Origin: JAXLYX01 sp046351215
Lineage (GTDB): Bacteria > Myxococcota_A > Polyangia > Polyangiales > Houyiibacteriaceae
Assembly: GCA_046351215.1 (NCBI GenBank)
Contig: JAXLYX010000006.1
Span: 186,001-250,000, forward strand
Reading direction: 5' to 3'
DNA length: 64,000 nucleotides
Part shown: in pieces, positions 63,953 to 64,000 of the stretch
Layout: every line of letters begins with the position of its first letter
Position numbering within the stretch: the stretch's first letter is position 1
Translations under genes and position numbers: made by a program
The notes under the pieces: generated by a model
The model's database searches: none
What the model was told of the DNA's origin: nothing
What the model saw: the letters and a program-made list of their open reading frames with translations, nothing else

Positions 63953-64000
63953 TCAGATCCCGACGGCCGGGTCCGCCTGGGGCGCCGGGATCGGCGTCTC
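63953..64000 (-). CDS. Possible C-terminus of a minus-strand gene cut by the window edge
   Basis: The minus strand reads ETPIPAPQADPAVGI then TGA. The frame is open to the edge. Pro/Ala-rich tails of this kind are common gene ends here, but 15 residues cannot be assigned. Confidence 0.25.
   Translation of the reverse strand, partial: ETPIPAPQADPAVGI

Overview
The window is a high-GC (very roughly 70%) bacterial chromosome segment with dense, mostly housekeeping and metabolic gene content and no insertion sequence, prophage, CRISPR array or rRNA operon. A TonB-dependent receptor with tonB and Fur boxes, a prepilin peptidase, a sigma-54 promoter, a class II HMG-CoA reductase, a full menaquinone operon, an orthocaspase and a complete F420 pathway together suggest a Gram-negative, aerobic or facultative lineage near the Myxococcota or other former Deltaproteobacteria. 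This taxonomic placement is inference only.

Layout. 1-2.5 kb: a truncated PepSY-type membrane protein under a Fur box, an ADP-ribosylglycohydrolase, tRNA-Glu and tRNA-Lys, and a small orphan gene behind a textbook -24/-12 promoter. 2.5-6.8 kb: dnaE with an overlapping mutH. 6.9-13.3 kb: PLD-like protein, conserved small proteins, prepilin peptidase, proB, a DUF1244 protein, leucyl/arginyl-protein transferase and GST. 13.3-18 kb: Fur-boxed TonB-dependent receptor and GTP-dependent PEP carboxykinase. 18-24.3 kb: a TacA/TacT-type toxin-antitoxin pair, thioesterase and divergent LysR regulator, Fur-boxed tonB divergent from a Com-like zinc-ribbon protein, and a selO operon. 24.3-28.5 kb: ABC-F ATPase, sulfotransferase and a small membrane protein.

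28.6-39.2 kb is an isoprenoid and menaquinone supercluster: polyprenyl synthase, class II HMG-CoA reductase, menG, menF, menD, menH, menA, menC, menE. From HMG-CoA reductase through menE the genes overlap by stop/start fusion, which implies one translationally coupled transcript. menB is not present. A lipoprotein orthocaspase converges on its end. An epimerase and metH follow, divergent from each other.

46.2-50.8 kb carries the most unusual unit: an FHA-domain protein, a 1055-residue protein that joins a periplasmic coiled-coil and multi-TM half (like MscK in layout) to a cytoplasmic Walker-type ATPase with a C-terminal winged helix, and a separate MscS-type channel.

50.8-64 kb links lipid metabolism and cofactor F420. 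An enoyl-CoA hydratase, a serine hydrolase and a cytochrome P450 lie behind copies of the palindrome TAGAACGTGTTCTA; a third, degenerate copy sits between the F420-NADP reductase gene and a WS/DGAT wax-ester/triacylglycerol synthase gene. Between them are an F420-dependent (LLM) oxidoreductase, cofG and cofH, then a second serine hydrolase and the opposite-strand npdG-cofE-cofD-cofC operon. This arrangement predicts a TetR/KstR-like lipid regulon that includes F420-dependent redox chemistry; the regulator itself is not in the window.
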